Of a stretch of 64,000 bases of DNA, positions 23,399 through 36,641 are shown in pieces (the first letter of the stretch is position 1; each line of letters opens with the position of its first letter). The stretch is from Acanthosepion lycidas. Its lineage: Eukaryota; Mollusca; Cephalopoda; Sepiida; Sepiidae. Location of the stretch: NCBI GenBank assembly GCA_963932145.1, contig CAWVQA010000092.1, positions 1-64,000 of the forward strand, read 5' to 3'. Under the pieces are notes generated by a model. It did not search any database. It had not been told where the DNA came from and saw only the letters and a program-made list of their open reading frames with translations. The translations under genes were made by a program, and so were the position numbers.

Positions 23399-26300
23399 GA
23401 TCTGCAAAAAAATATTTTGCCTTCAAATTCATACCGTGATTGTAGCATGCATGGACTCGACTCATATGATTGGGATTTCCATGAAAAATATTGTGGGCAC
23501 AAAATGCGTGATCACTGTACATTTTTCCTCTGTTTCCCATTACTATTTCAATTTTACTTCCTCAATTTAGCATTATGGACAGGGAAAGACCTAATCTAAG
23601 ATCTGCAAAAAAATATTTTGCCTTAAAATTCATAACGTGATCGTAGCATGCATGGCCTCGTCTCATATGACTGGGATTTCCATGAAAAAGATTGTGGGCA
23701 GAAAATGTGTGATCACTGTAAATTTCTCTTCTGTTTCCCATTACTATTTCTATTTTACTTCCTCAATTTAACATTATGGACAGGGAAAGACCTAATCTGA
23801 GATCTGCAAAAAAATATTTTGCCTTCAAATTCATACCGTGATCGTAGCATGCATGGACTCGACTCATATGACTGGGATTTCCATGAAAAAGATTGTGGGC
23901 ACAAATGGGTGATCACTGTACATTTCTCTTCTGTTTCCCATTACTATTTCTATTTTACTTCCTCAATTTAGCATTATAGACAGGGAAAGACCTAATCTAA
24001 GATCTGCAAAAAAATATTTTGCCTTCAAATTCATACCGTGATCGTAGCATGCATGGACTCGTCTCATATGACTGGGATTTCCATGAAAAAGATTGTGGGC
24101 AGAAAATGTGTGATCACTGTAAATTTCTCTTCTGTTTCCCATTACTATTTCTATTTTACTTCCTCAATTTAGCATTATGGACAGGGAAAGACCAAATCTA
24201 AGATCAGCAAAAAAAATTTTGCCTTCAAATTCATACCGTGATCGTAGCATGCATGGACTCGACTCATATGACTGGGATTTCCATGAAAAAGATTGTGGGC
24301 ACAAAATGGGTGATCACTGTACATTTCTCCTCTATTTCCCATTAGTATTTCTATTTTACTTCCTCAATTTAGCATTATGGACTGGGAAAGACCTAATCTA
24401 AGATCTGCAAAAAAATATTTTGCCTTCAAATTCATACCGTGATCGTAGTATGCATGGACTCGACTCATATGACTGAGATTTCCATGAAAAAGATTGTGGG
24501 GACAAAATGGGTGATCACTGTACATTTCTCTTCTATTTCCCATTAGTATTTCTATTTTACTTCCTCAATTTAGCATTATGGACTGGGAACGACCTAATCT
24601 AATATCTGCAAAAAAGTATTTTGCCTTCAAATTCATACCGTGATCGTAGCATACCTGGACTCGACTCATATGACTGGGATTTCCATGAAAAAGATTGTGG
24701 GCACAAAATGCGTGATCACTGTACATTTCTCTTCTGTTTCCCATTACTATTTCTATTTTACTTCCTCAATTTAGCATTATGGACAGGGAAAGACCCAATC
24801 TAAGATCTGCAAAAAAATATTTTGCCTTCAAATTCATACCGTGATCGTAGCATGCCTGGACTCGACTCATATGACTGGGATTTCCATGAAAAAGATTGTG
24901 GGCACAAAATGCGTGATCACTGTACATTTCTCTTCTGTTTCCCATTACTATTTCTATTTTACTTCCTCAATTTAGCATTATGGACAGGGAAAGACCTAAT
25001 CTAAGATCTGCAAAAAAATATTTTGCCTTCAAATTCATACCGTGATCGTAGCATGCATGGACTCGTCTCATATGACTGGGATTTCCATGAAAAAGATTGT
25101 GGGCACAAAATGTGTGATCACTGTACATTTCTCTTCGGTTTCCCATTACTATTTCTATTTTACTTCCTCAATTTAGCATTATGGACAGGGAAAGACCTAA
25201 TCTATGATCTGCAAAAAAATATTTTGCCTTCAAATTCATACCGTGATCGTAGCATGCATGGACTCGTCTCATATGACTGGGATTTCCATGAAAAAGATTG
25301 TGGGCAGAAAATGTGTGATCACTGTACATTTCTCTTCTGTTTCCCATTACTATTTCTATTTTACTTCCTGAATTTAGCATTATGGACAGGGAAAGACCAA
25401 ATCTGAGATCTGCAAAAAAATATTTTGCCTTCAAATTCATACCGTGATCGTAGCATGCATGGACTCGACTCATATGACTGGGATTTCCATGAAAAAGATT
25501 GTGGGCACAAAATGGGTGATCTCTGTACATTTCTCTTCTGTTTCCCATTACTATTTCTATTTTACTTCCTCAATTTAGCATTATGGACAGGGAAAGACGT
25601 AATCTAAGATCAGCAAAAAAATATTTTGCCTTCAAATTCATACCGTGATCGTAGCATGCATGGACTGGACTCATATGACTGGGATTTCCATGAAAAAGAT
25701 TATGGGCACAAAATGGGAGATCACTGTACAATTCTCTTCTGTTTCCCATTACTATTTCTATTTTACTTCCTCAATTTAGCATTATGGACAGGGAAAGACC
25801 TAATCTAAGATCTGCAAAAAAATATTTTGCCTTCAAATATATACTGTGATCGTAGCATGCATGGACTCGTCTCATATGACTGGGATTTCCATGAAAAAGA
25901 TTGTGGGCAGAAAATGTGTGATCACTGTACATTTCTCTTCTGTTTCCCATTACTATTTCTATTTTACTTCCTCAATTTAGCATTATGGACAGGGAAAGAC
26001 CTAATCTAAGATCTGCAAAAAAATATTTTGCCTTCAAATTCATACCGTGATCGTAGCATGCATGGACTCGTCTCATATGACTGGGATTTCCATGAAAAAG
26101 ATTCTGGGCAGAAAATGTGTGATCACTGTACATTTCTCTTCTGTTTCCCATTACTATTTCTATTTTACTTCCTCAATTTAGCATTATGGACAGGGAAAGA
26201 CCTAATCTAAGATCTGCAAAAAAATATTTTGCCTTCAAATTCATACCGTGATCGTAGCATGCCTGGACTCGACTCATATGACTGGGATTTCCATGAAAAA

Positions 26301-26699
26301 GATTGTGGGCGGAAATGGGTGATCACTGTACATTTCTCTTCTGTTTCCCATTACTATTTCTATTTTACTTCCTCAATTTACCATTATGGACAGGGAAAGA
26401 CCTAATCTAAGATCTGCAAAAAAATATTTTGCCTTCAAATTCATACCGTGATCGTAGCATGCATGGACTCGACTCATATGACTGGGATTTCCATGAAAAA
26501 GATTGTGGGCACAAATGGGTGATCACTGTACATTTCTCTTCTGTTTCCCATTACTATTTCTATTTTACTTCCTCAATTTAGCATTATAGACAGGGAAAGA
26601 CCTAATCTAAGATCTGCAAAAAAATATTTTGCCTTCAAATTCATACCGTGATCGTAGCATGCATGGACTCGTCTCATATGACTGGGATTTCCATGAAAA

Positions 26700-27350
26700 A
26701 TATTGTGGGCACAAAATGGGTGATCACTGTACATTTCACTTCTGTTTCCCATTACTATTTCTATTTTACTTCCTCAATTTAGCATTATGGACAGGGAAAG
26801 ACCTAATCTAAGATCTGCAAAAAAATATTTTGCCTTCAAATTCATACCGTGATCGTAGCATGCATGGACTCGACTCATATGACTGGGATTTCCATGAAAA
26901 AGATTGTGGGCACAAAATGGGTGATCACTGTACATTTCTCTTCTATTTCCCATTAGTATTTCTATTTTACTTCCTCAATTTAGCATTATGAACTGGGAAA
27001 GACCTAATCGAAGATCTGCAAAAAAATATATTGCCTTCAAATTCATACAGTGATCGTAGAATGCCTGGACTCGAGTCATATGACTGGGATTACCATGAAA
27101 AAGATTGTGGGCACAAAATGGGTGATCACTGTACATTTCTCTTCTATTTCCCATTAGTATTTCTATTTTACTTCCTCAATTTAGCATTATGAACTGGGAA
27201 AGACCTAATCGAAGATCTGCAAAAAAATATATTGCCTTCAAATTCATACAGTGATCGTAGCATGCCTGGACTCGACTCATATGACTGGGATTTCCATGAA
27301 AAAGATTGTGGGCACAACATGCGTGATCACTGTACATTTCTCTTCTGTTT
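26700..27350 (+). repeat. Domain C duplication, left copy
   Basis: It matches 28308-28958 at an offset of 1,608 bp (8 monomers). Shared private marks are CATTTCACTTC, TATGAACTGG, AATCGAAGATC, the A-run variant ATATATTGCC, CATACAGTG and CACAACATG. The left copy has extra differences such as AGAATGCC, CTCGAGTC and ATTACCATG. Confidence 0.8.
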
Positions 27351-28307
27351 CCCATTACTATTTCTATTTTACTACCTCAATTTAGCATTATGGACAGGGA
27401 AAGACCTAATCTATGATCTGCAAAAAAATATTTTGCCTTCAAATTCATACCGTGATCGTAGCATGCCTGGACTCGACTCATATGACAGGGATTTCCATGA
27501 AAAAGATTGTGGGCACAAAATGGGTGATCACTGTACATTTCTCTTCTGTTTCCCATTACTATTTCTATTTTACTACCTCAATTTAGCATTATGGACAGGG
27601 AAAGACCTAATCTATGATCTGCAAAAAAATATTTTGCCTTCAAATTCATACAGTGATCGTAGCATGCCTGGACTCGACTCATATGACTGGGATTTCCATG
27701 AAAAAGATTGTGAGCACAAAATGGGTGATCACTGTACATTTCACTTCTGTTTCCCATTACTATTTCTATTTTACTTCCTCAATTTAGCATTATGAACAGG
27801 GAAAGACCTAATCTAAGATCTCCAAAAAAATATTTGGCCTTCAAATTCATACCGTGATCGTAGCATGCATGGACTCGTCTCATATGACTGGGATTTCCAT
27901 GAAAAAGATTGTGGGCAGAAAATGTGTGATCACTGTACATTTCACTTCTGTTTCCCATTACTATTTCTATTTTACTTCCTCAATTTAGCATTATGGACAG
28001 GGAAAGACCTAATCTAAGATCTGCAAAAAAATATTTTGCCTTCAAATTCATACCGTGATCGTAGCATGCATGGACTCGTCTCATATGACTGGGTTTTCCA
28101 TGAAAAAGATTGGGCGCAGAAAATGGGTGATCACTGTACATTTCTCTTCTGTTTCCCATTACTATTTCTATTTTACTTCCTGAATTTAGCATTATGGACA
28201 GGGAAAGACCTAATCTAAGATCTGGAAAAAAATATTTTGCCTTCAAATTCATACCGTGATCGTAGCATGCCTGGACTCGACTCATATGACTGGGATTTCC
28301 ATGAAAA

Positions 28308-28958
28308 ATATTGTGGGCACAAAATGGGTGATCACTGTACATTTCACTTCTGTTTCCCATTACTATTTCTATTTTACTTCCTCAATTTAGCATTATGGAC
28401 AGGGAAAGACCTAATCTAAGATCTGCAAAAAAATATTTTGCCTTCAAATTCATACCGTGATCGTAGCATGCATGGACTCGACTCATATGACTGGGATTTC
28501 CATGAAAAAGATTGTGGGCACAAAATGGGTGATCACTGTACATTTCTCTTCTATTTCCCATTAGTATTTCTATTTTACTTCCTCAATTTAGCATTATGAA
28601 CTGGGAAAGACCTAATCGAAGATCTGCAAAAAAATATATTGCCTTCAAATTCATACAGTGATCGTAGCATGCCTGGACTCGACTCATATGACTGGGATTT
28701 CCATGAAAAAGATTGTGGGCACAAAATGGGTGATCACTGTACATTTCTCTTCTATTTCCCATTAGTATTTCTATTTTACTTCCTCAATTTAGCATTATGA
28801 ACTGGGAAAGACCTAATCGAAGATCTGCAAAAAAATATATTGCCTTCAAATTCATACAGTGATCGTAGCATGCCTGGACTCGACTCATATGACTGGGATT
28901 TCCATGAAAAAGATTGTGGGCACAACATGCGTGATCACTGTACATTTCTCTTCTGTTT
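28308..28958 (+). repeat. Domain C duplication, right copy
   Basis: Right partner of 26700-27350. Similarity stops where the 6-bp deletion of the unit 28822-29016 begins. Confidence 0.8.
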
Positions 28959-29016
28959 CCTATTTATATTTTATTTCCTAAATTTAGCATTATTGATAGG
29001 GAAAGAACTAATCTAA
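28822..29016 (+). repeat. 195-bp monomer with 6-bp deletion
   Basis: Six bases are missing in the pyrimidine tract, leaving TTTCCTATTTATATTTTAT. The lost segment lies within short TATTTC/TATTTA direct repeats, as expected for slippage. The tail is also unusual, with TATTGATAGG and AATCTAAAATCTG at the junction. Confidence 0.85.
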
Positions 29017-30624
29017 AATCTGCACAAAAATATTTTGCCTTCAAATTCATACCGTGATCGTAGCAAGCATGGACTCGACTCATATGACTGGGATTTCCAT
29101 GAAAAAGATTGTGGGCAGAAAATGTGTGATCACTGTACATTTCTCTTCTGTTTCCCATTACTATTTCTATTTTACTTCCTCAATTTAGCATTATGGACAG
29201 GGAAAGACCTAATCTAAGATCTGCAAAAAAATATTTTGCCTTCAAATTCATACCGTGATCGTAGCATGCATGGACTCGACTCATATGACTGGGATTTCCA
29301 TGAAAAAGATTGTGGGCACAAAATGGGTGATCACTGTACATTTCTCTTCTGTTTCCCATTACTATTTCTATTTTACCTCCTCAATTTAGCATTATGGACA
29401 GGGAAAGACCTAATCTAAGATCTGCAAAAAAATATTTTGCCTTCAAATTCATACCGTGATCGTAGCATGCATGGACTCGACTCATATGACTGGGATTTCC
29501 ATGAAAAAGATTGTGGGCACAAAATGCATGATCACTGTACATTTCTCTTCTGTTTCCCATTACTATTTCTATTTTACTTACTTAATTTAGCATTATGGAC
29601 AGGGAAAGACCTAATCTAAGATCTGCAAAAAAATATTTTGCCTTCAAATTCATACCGTGATTGTAGCATGCACGGAATCGACTCATATGCCTGGGATTTC
29701 CATGAAAAAGATTGTGTGCACAAAATGGGTGATCACTGTACATTTCTCTTCTGTTTCCCATTACTATTTCTATTTTACTTCCTCAATTTAGCATTATGGA
29801 CAGGGAAAAACCTAATCTAAGATCTGCAAAAAAATATTTTGCCTTCAAATTCATACCGTGATCGTAGCATGCATGGACTCGACTCATATGACTGGGATTT
29901 CCATGAAAAAGATAATGGGCACAAAATGGGTGATCACTGTACATTTCTCTTCTGTTTCCCATTACTATTTCTATTTTACTTCCACAATTTAGCATTATGA
30001 ACAGGGAAAGAACTAATCTAAGATCTGCAAAAAAATATTTTGCCTTCAAATTCAGACCGTGATCGTAGCATGCATGGACTCGATTCATATGACTGGGATT
30101 TCCATGAAAAAGATTGTGGGTCCAAAATTGGTGATGACTGTACATTTCTCTTCTGTTTTCTATTTATATTTCTATTTTACTTCCTGAATTTAACATTATG
30201 GACAGGGAAAGACCTAATCTAATATCTGCAAAAAAATATTTTGCTTTCAAATTCATACCGTGATCGTAGCATGCATGGACTCGACTCATATGACTGGGAT
30301 TTCCATGAAAAAGATTGTGGGCACAAAATGCATGATCACTGTACATTTCTCTTCTTTTTCCCATTACTATTTATATTTTACTTCCTGAATTTAGCAGTAT
30401 GGACAGGGAAAGACCTAATCTAAGATCTGCAAAAAAATATTTTGCCTTCAAATTCATACCGTGATCGTAGCATGCATGGACTCGAATCATATGACTAGGA
30501 TTTCCATGAAAAAGATTGTGGGCACAAAATGGGTGATCACTGTACATTTCTCTTCTGTTTCCAATTACTATTTCTATTTTACTTCCTAAATTTAGCATTA
30601 TGGACAGGGAAAGACCTAATCTAA

Positions 30625-30819
30625 GATCTGCAAAGAAATATTTTGCATTCAAATTCATACCGTGATCGTGGCATGCATGGACTCGACTCATATGACTGGG
30701 ATTTCCATGAAAAAGATTGTGTGCACAAAATAGGTGATCACTGTACATTTCTCTTCTGTTTCCTATTTATATTTTACTTCCTGAATTTAGCATTATGGAC
30801 AGGGAAAGACCTAATCTAA
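30625..30819 (+). repeat. 195-bp monomer with 6-bp deletion
   Basis: It has the same loss in the pyrimidine tract as 28822-29016, giving TTTCCTATTTATATTTTAC. The surrounding markers differ (GCATTC, CGTGGCATG, GTGTGCAC), so the deletion was either moved by conversion or arose twice at the same slippage site. Confidence 0.85.
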
Positions 30820-31020
30820 GATCTGCAAAAAAATATTTTGCCTTCAAATTCATACCGTGATCGTAGCATGCATGGACTCGACTCATATGACTGGGATTTC
30901 CATGAAAATGATTGTGGGCACAAAATGGGTGATCACTGTACATTTCTCTTCTGTTTCCCATTACTATTTCTATTTTACCTCCTCAATTTAACATTATGGA
31001 CAGGGAAGGACCTAATCTAA

Positions 31021-31218
31021 GAACTGCAAAAAATATTTTGCCTTCAAATTCATACCGTGATCGTAGCATGCATGGACTCGACTCATGACTGGGATTTCCA
31101 TGAAAAAGATTGTGGGCACAAAATGAATGATCACTGTACATTTCTCTTCTGTTTCCCATTACTATTTCTATTTTACTTCCTGAATTTAGCATTATGGACA
31201 GGGAAAGACCTAATGTAA
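31021..31218 (+). repeat. 198-bp monomer
   Basis: It lacks one A in the A-run and two bases in CTCATATGACT (reads CTCATGACT). It carries AA at 109-110 and ATGTAAG at its end. It is the first of the AA109-110 units that later mark domain D. Confidence 0.8.
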
Positions 31219-31821
31219 GATCTTCAAAAAAATATTTTGCCTTCAAATTCATACCGTGATCGTAGCATGCATGGACTCGACTCATATGACTGGGATTTCC
31301 ATGAAAAAGATTGTTGGCACAAAATCGGTGATCACTGTACATTTCTCTTCTGTTTCCCATTACTATTTCTATTTTACTTCCTCAATTTAGCATTATGGAC
31401 AGGGAAAGACCTAATCTAAGATCTGCAAAAAAATATTTTGCCTTCAAATTCATACCGTGATCGTAGCATGCCTGGACTCGACTCATATGACTGGGATTTC
31501 CATGAAAAAGATTGTGGGCACAAAATGCGTGATCACTGTACATTTCTCTTCTGTTTCCCATTACTATTTCTATTTTACTTCCTCAATTTAGCATTATGGA
31601 AAGGGAAAGACCTAATCTAAGATCTGCAAAAAAATATTTTGCCTTCAAATTCATACCGTGATCGTAGCATGCCTGGACTCGACTCATATGACTGGGATTT
31701 CCATGAAAAAGATTGTGGGCACAAAATGCGTGATCACTGTACATTTCTCTTCTGTTTCCCATTACTATTTCTATTTTAATTCCTCAATTTAGCATTATGG
31801 ACAGGGAAAGACCTAATCTAA

Positions 31822-33428
31822 GATCTGCAAAAAAATATTTTGCCTTCAAATTCATACCGTGATCGTAGCATGCCTGGACTCGACTCATATGACTGGGATT
31901 TCCATGAAAAAGATTGTGGGCACAAAACGCGTGATTACAGTACATTTCTCTTCTGTTTCCCATTACTATTTCTATTTTACTTACTCAATTTAGCATTATG
32001 GACAGGGAAAGACCTAATCTAAGATCTGCAAAAAAATATTTTGCCTTCAAATTCATACCGTGATCGTAGCATGCATGGAATCGACTCATATGACTGGGAT
32101 TTCCATGAAAAAGATTGTGGGCACAAAATGGGTGATCACTGTACATTTCTCTTCTGTTTCCCATTAGTATTTCTATTTTACTTCCTCAATTTAGCATTAT
32201 GGACTGGGAAAGACCTAATCTAAGGTCTGCAAAAAAATATTTTGCCTTCAAATTCATACCGTGATCGTAGCATGCATGGACTCGACTCATATGACTGGGA
32301 TTTCCATGAAAAAGATTGTGGGCAAAAAATGGGTGATCACTGTACATTTCTCTTCTGTTTCCCATTACTATTTCTATTTTACTTCCTTAATTTAGCATTA
32401 TGGACAGGGAAAGACCTAATCTAAGATCGGTAAAAAAATATTTTGCCTTCAAATACATACCGTGATCGTAGCATGCATGGACTCGACTCATATGACTGGG
32501 ATTTCCATGAAAAAGATTGTGGGCACAAAATGTGTGATCACTGTACATTTCTCTTCTGTTTCCCATTACTATTTCTATTTTACTTCCTCAATTTAGCATT
32601 ATGAACATTGAAAGAACTAATCTAAGATCTGCAAAAAAATATTTTGCCTTCAAATTCATACCGTGATCGTAGCATGCATGGACTCGACTCATATGACTGG
32701 GATTTCCATGAAAAAGATTGTGGGCAGAAAATGTGTGATCACTGTACATTTCTCTTCTGTTTCCCATTACTATTTCTATTTTACTTCCTCAATTTAGCAT
32801 TATGAACATTGAAAGAACTAATCTAAGATCTGCAAAAAAATATTTTGCCTTCAAATTCATACCGTGATCGTAGCATGCATGGACTCGACTCATATGACTG
32901 GGATTTCCATGAAAAAGATTGTGGGCACAAAATGCGTGATCACTGTACATTTCTCTTCTGTTTCCCATTACTATTTCTATTTTACCTCCTCAATTTAACA
33001 TTATGGACAGGGAAGGACCTAATCTAAGAACTGCAAAAAATATTTTGCCTTCAAATTCATACCGTGATCGTAGCATGCATGGACTCGACTCATATGACTG
33101 GGATTTCCATGAAAAAGATTGTGGGCACAAAATGAATGATCACTGTACATTTCTCTTCTGTTTCCCATTACTATTTCTATTTTACTTCCTGAATTTAGCA
33201 TTATGGACAGGGAAAGACCTAATCTAAGATCTGCAAAAAAATATTTTGCCTTCAAATTCATACCGTGATCGTAGCATGCATGGACTCGACTCATATGACT
33301 GGGATTTCCATGAAAAAGATTGTGGGCACAAAATGCGTGATCACTGTACATTTCTCTTCTGTTTCCCATTACTATTTCTATTTTAATTCCTCAATTTAGC
33401 ATTATGGACAGGGAAAGACCTAATCTAA
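31822..33428 (+). repeat. HOR-D 8-monomer unit, copy 1
   Basis: Length is 1,607 bp. Order: AAAACGCGTGATTACAG unit; GGAATCG with C145G and AAGGTCTGC junction; GGCAAAAAATGGG unit with GATCGGT junction; T31A unit with TGAACATTG; C102G unit with TGAACATTG; T160C+G172A unit with GAACTGC junction; AA109-110 unit (200 bp); C159A unit. Copy 2 follows at an offset of 1,607 bp. Confidence 0.92.
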
Positions 33429-35035
33429 GATCTGCAAAAAAATATTTTGCCTTCAAATTCATACCGTGATCGTAGCATGCCTGGACTCGACTCATATGAC
33501 TGGGATTTCCATGAAAAAGATTGTGGGCACAAAACGCGTGATTACAGTACATTTCTCTTCTGTTTCCCATTACTATTTCTATTTTACTTACTCAATTTAG
33601 CATTATGGACAGGGAAAGACCTAATCTAAGATCTGCAAAAAAATATTTTGCCTTCAAATTCATACCGTGATCGTAGCATGCATGGAATCGACTCATATGA
33701 CTGGGATTTCCATGAAAAAGATTGTGGGCACAAAATGGGTGATCACTGTACATTTCTCTTCTGTTTCCCATTAGTATTTCTATTTTACTTCCTCAATTTA
33801 GCATTATGGACTGGGAAAGACCTAATCTAAGGTCTGCAAAAAAATATTTTGCCTTCAAATTCATACCGTGATCGTAGCATGCATGGACTCGACTCATATG
33901 ACTGGGATTTCTATGAAAAAGATTGTGGGCAAAAAATGGGTGATCACTGTACATTTCTCTTCTGTTTCCCATTACTATTTCTATTTTACTTCCTTAATTT
34001 AGCATTATGGACAGGGAAAGACCTAATCTAAGATCGGTAAAAAAATATTTTGCCTTCAAATACATACCGTGATCGTAGCATGCATGGACTCGACTCATAT
34101 GACTGGGATTTCCATGAAAAAGATTGTGGGCACAAAATGTGTGATCACTGTACATTTCTCTTCTGTTTCTCATTACTATTTCTATTTTACTTCCTCAATT
34201 TAGCATTATGAACATTGAAAGAACTAATCTAAGATCTGCAAAAAAATATTTTGCCTTCAAATTCATACCGTGATCGTAGCATGCATGGACTCGACTCATA
34301 TGACTGGGATTTCCATGAAAAAGATTGTGGGCAGAAAATGTGTGATCACTGTACATTTCTCTTCTGTTTCCCATTACTATTTCTATTTTACTTCCTCAAT
34401 TTAGCATTATGAACATTGAAAGAACTAATCTAAGATCTGCAAAAAAATATTTTGCCTTCAAATTCATACCGTGATCGTAGCATGCATGGACTCGACTCAT
34501 ATGACTGGGATTTCCATGAAAAAGATTGTGGGCACAAAATGCGTGATCACTGTACATTTCTCTTCTGTTTCCCATTACTATTTCTATTTTACCTCCTCAA
34601 TTTAACATTATGGACAGGGAAGGACCTAATCTAAGAACTGCAAAAAATATTTTGCCTTCAAATTCATACCGTGATCGTAGCATGCATGGACTCGACTCAT
34701 ATGACTGGGATTTCCATGAAAAAGATTGTGGGCACAAAATGAATGATCACTGTACATTTCTCTTCTGTTTCCCATTACTATTTCTATTTTACTTCCTGAA
34801 TTTAGCATTATGGACAGGGAAAGACCTAATCTAAGATCTGCAAAAAAATATTTTGCCTTCAAATTCATACCGTGATCGTAGCATGCATGGACTCGACTCA
34901 TATGACTGGGATTTCCATGAAAAAGATTGTGGGCACAAAATCGGTGATCACTGTACATTTCTTTTCTGTTTCCCATTACTATTTCTATTTTAATTCCTCA
35001 ATTTAGCATTATGGACAGGGAAAGACCTAATCTAA
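33429..35035 (+). repeat. HOR-D 8-monomer unit, copy 2
   Basis: Same eight markers in the same order as copy 1. Differences seen include TTCTATGAAA in the third unit, TTCTCATTAC in the fourth and AAAATCGG in the last. Confidence 0.92.
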
Positions 35036-36641
35036 GATCTGCAAAAAAATATTTTGCCTTCAAATTCATACCGTGATCGTAGCATGCATGGACTCGTCTC
35101 ATATGACTGGGATTTCCATGAAAAAGATTGTGGGCACAAAATGGGTGATCACTGTACATTTCTCTTCTGTTTCCCATTACTATTTCTATTTTACTTCCTT
35201 AATTTAGCATTATGGACAGGGAAAGACCTAATCTAAGATCGGTAAAAAAATATTTTGCCTTCAAATACATACCGTGATCGTAGCATGCCTGGACTCGACT
35301 CATATGACTGGGATTTCCATGAAAAAGATTGTGGGCACAAAATGGGTGATCACTGTACATTTCTCTTCTGTTTCCCATTACTATTTCTATTTTACTTCCT
35401 CAATTTAGCATTATGAACATTGAAAGAACTAATCTAAGATCTGCAAAAAAATATTTTGCCTTCAAATTCATACCGTGATCGTAGCATGCATGGACTCGAC
35501 TCATATGACTGGGATTTCCATGAAAAAGATTGTGGGCACAAAATGTGTGATCACTGTACATTTCTCTTCTGTTTCCCATTACTATTTCTATTTTACTTCC
35601 TCAATTTAGCATTATGAACATTGAAAGAACTAATCTAAGATAAGCAAAAAAATATTTTGCCTTCAAATTCATACCGTGATCGTAGCATGCATGGACTCGA
35701 CTCATATGACTGGGATTTCCATGAAAAAGATTGTGGGCACAAAATGGGTGATCACTGTAAATTTCTCTTCTGTTTCCCATTACTATTTCTATTTTACTTC
35801 CTCAATTTAGCATTATCGACAGGGAAGACCTAATCTAAGATCTGTAAAAAAATATTTTGCCTTCAAATTCATACCGTGATCGTAGCATGCATGGACTCGA
35901 CTCATATGACTGGGATATCCATGAAAAAAATTGTGGGCACAAAATGGGTGATCACTGTACATTTCTCTTCTGTTTTCTATTTATATTTATATTTTACTTC
36001 CTGAATTTAACATTATGGACAGGGAAAGACCTAATCTAAGATCTGCAAAAAAATATTTTGCTTTCAAATTCATACCATGATCGTAGCATGCATGTACTCG
36101 AAACATATGACTGGGATTTCCATGAAAAAGATTGTGGGCACAAAATGGGTGATCACTGTACATTTCTCTTCTGTTTCCCATTACTATTTCTATTTTACCT
36201 CCTCAATTTAACATTATGGACAGGGAAGGACCTAATCTAAGAACTGCAAAAAATATTTTGCCTTTAAATTCATACCGTGATCGTAGCATGCATGGACTCG
36301 ACTCATATGACTGGGATTTCCATGAAAAAGATTGTGGGCACAAAATGAATGATCACTGTACATTTCTCTTCTGTTTCCCATTACTATTTCTATTTTACTT
36401 CCTGAATTTAGCATTATGGACAGGGAAAGACCTAATCTAAGATCTGCAAAAAAATATTTTGCCTTCAAATTCATACCGTGATCGTAGCATGCATGGACTC
36501 GACTCATATGACTGGGATTTACATGAAAAAGATTGTGGGCACAAAATCGGTGATCACTGTACATTTCTCTTCTGTTTCCCATTACTATTTCTATTTTACT
36601 TCCTCAATTTAGCATTATGGACAGGGAAAGACCTAATCTAA
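35036..36641 (+). repeat. HOR-D 8-monomer unit, copy 3, diverged
   Basis: Length is 1,606 bp. It keeps the GATCGGT junction, T31A with TGAACATTG, the T160C/G172A unit with GAACTGC, and the AA109-110 unit at the right end. The first two markers of copies 1 and 2 are missing. A four-substitution-cluster unit (35839) has been brought in, so the internal order is rearranged while the total length is almost unchanged. Confidence 0.75.

Larger units (their letters stand above)
21997..29016 (+). repeat. Domain C, irregular monomers
   Basis: This part shows no long regular HOR. It has many single-base losses in the A-run, in CACAAAATG and in CCCATTAC, and several premature TAG or TGA changes. Units of domain B type (CTTCTC deletion followed by T24A) appear at 22598-22998. 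A duplication at an offset of 1,608 bp lies near its right end. Confidence 0.85.
29017..31821 (+). repeat. Domain D leading part, 14 monomers
   Basis: Mixed units in which domain D marks first appear: the four-substitution cluster C138T/C140T/A144T/C145A (unit 30022), T160C with G172A (unit 30820), AA at 109-110 (unit 31021) and C159A (unit 31621). Divergence between neighbours is higher than elsewhere. Confidence 0.85.
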
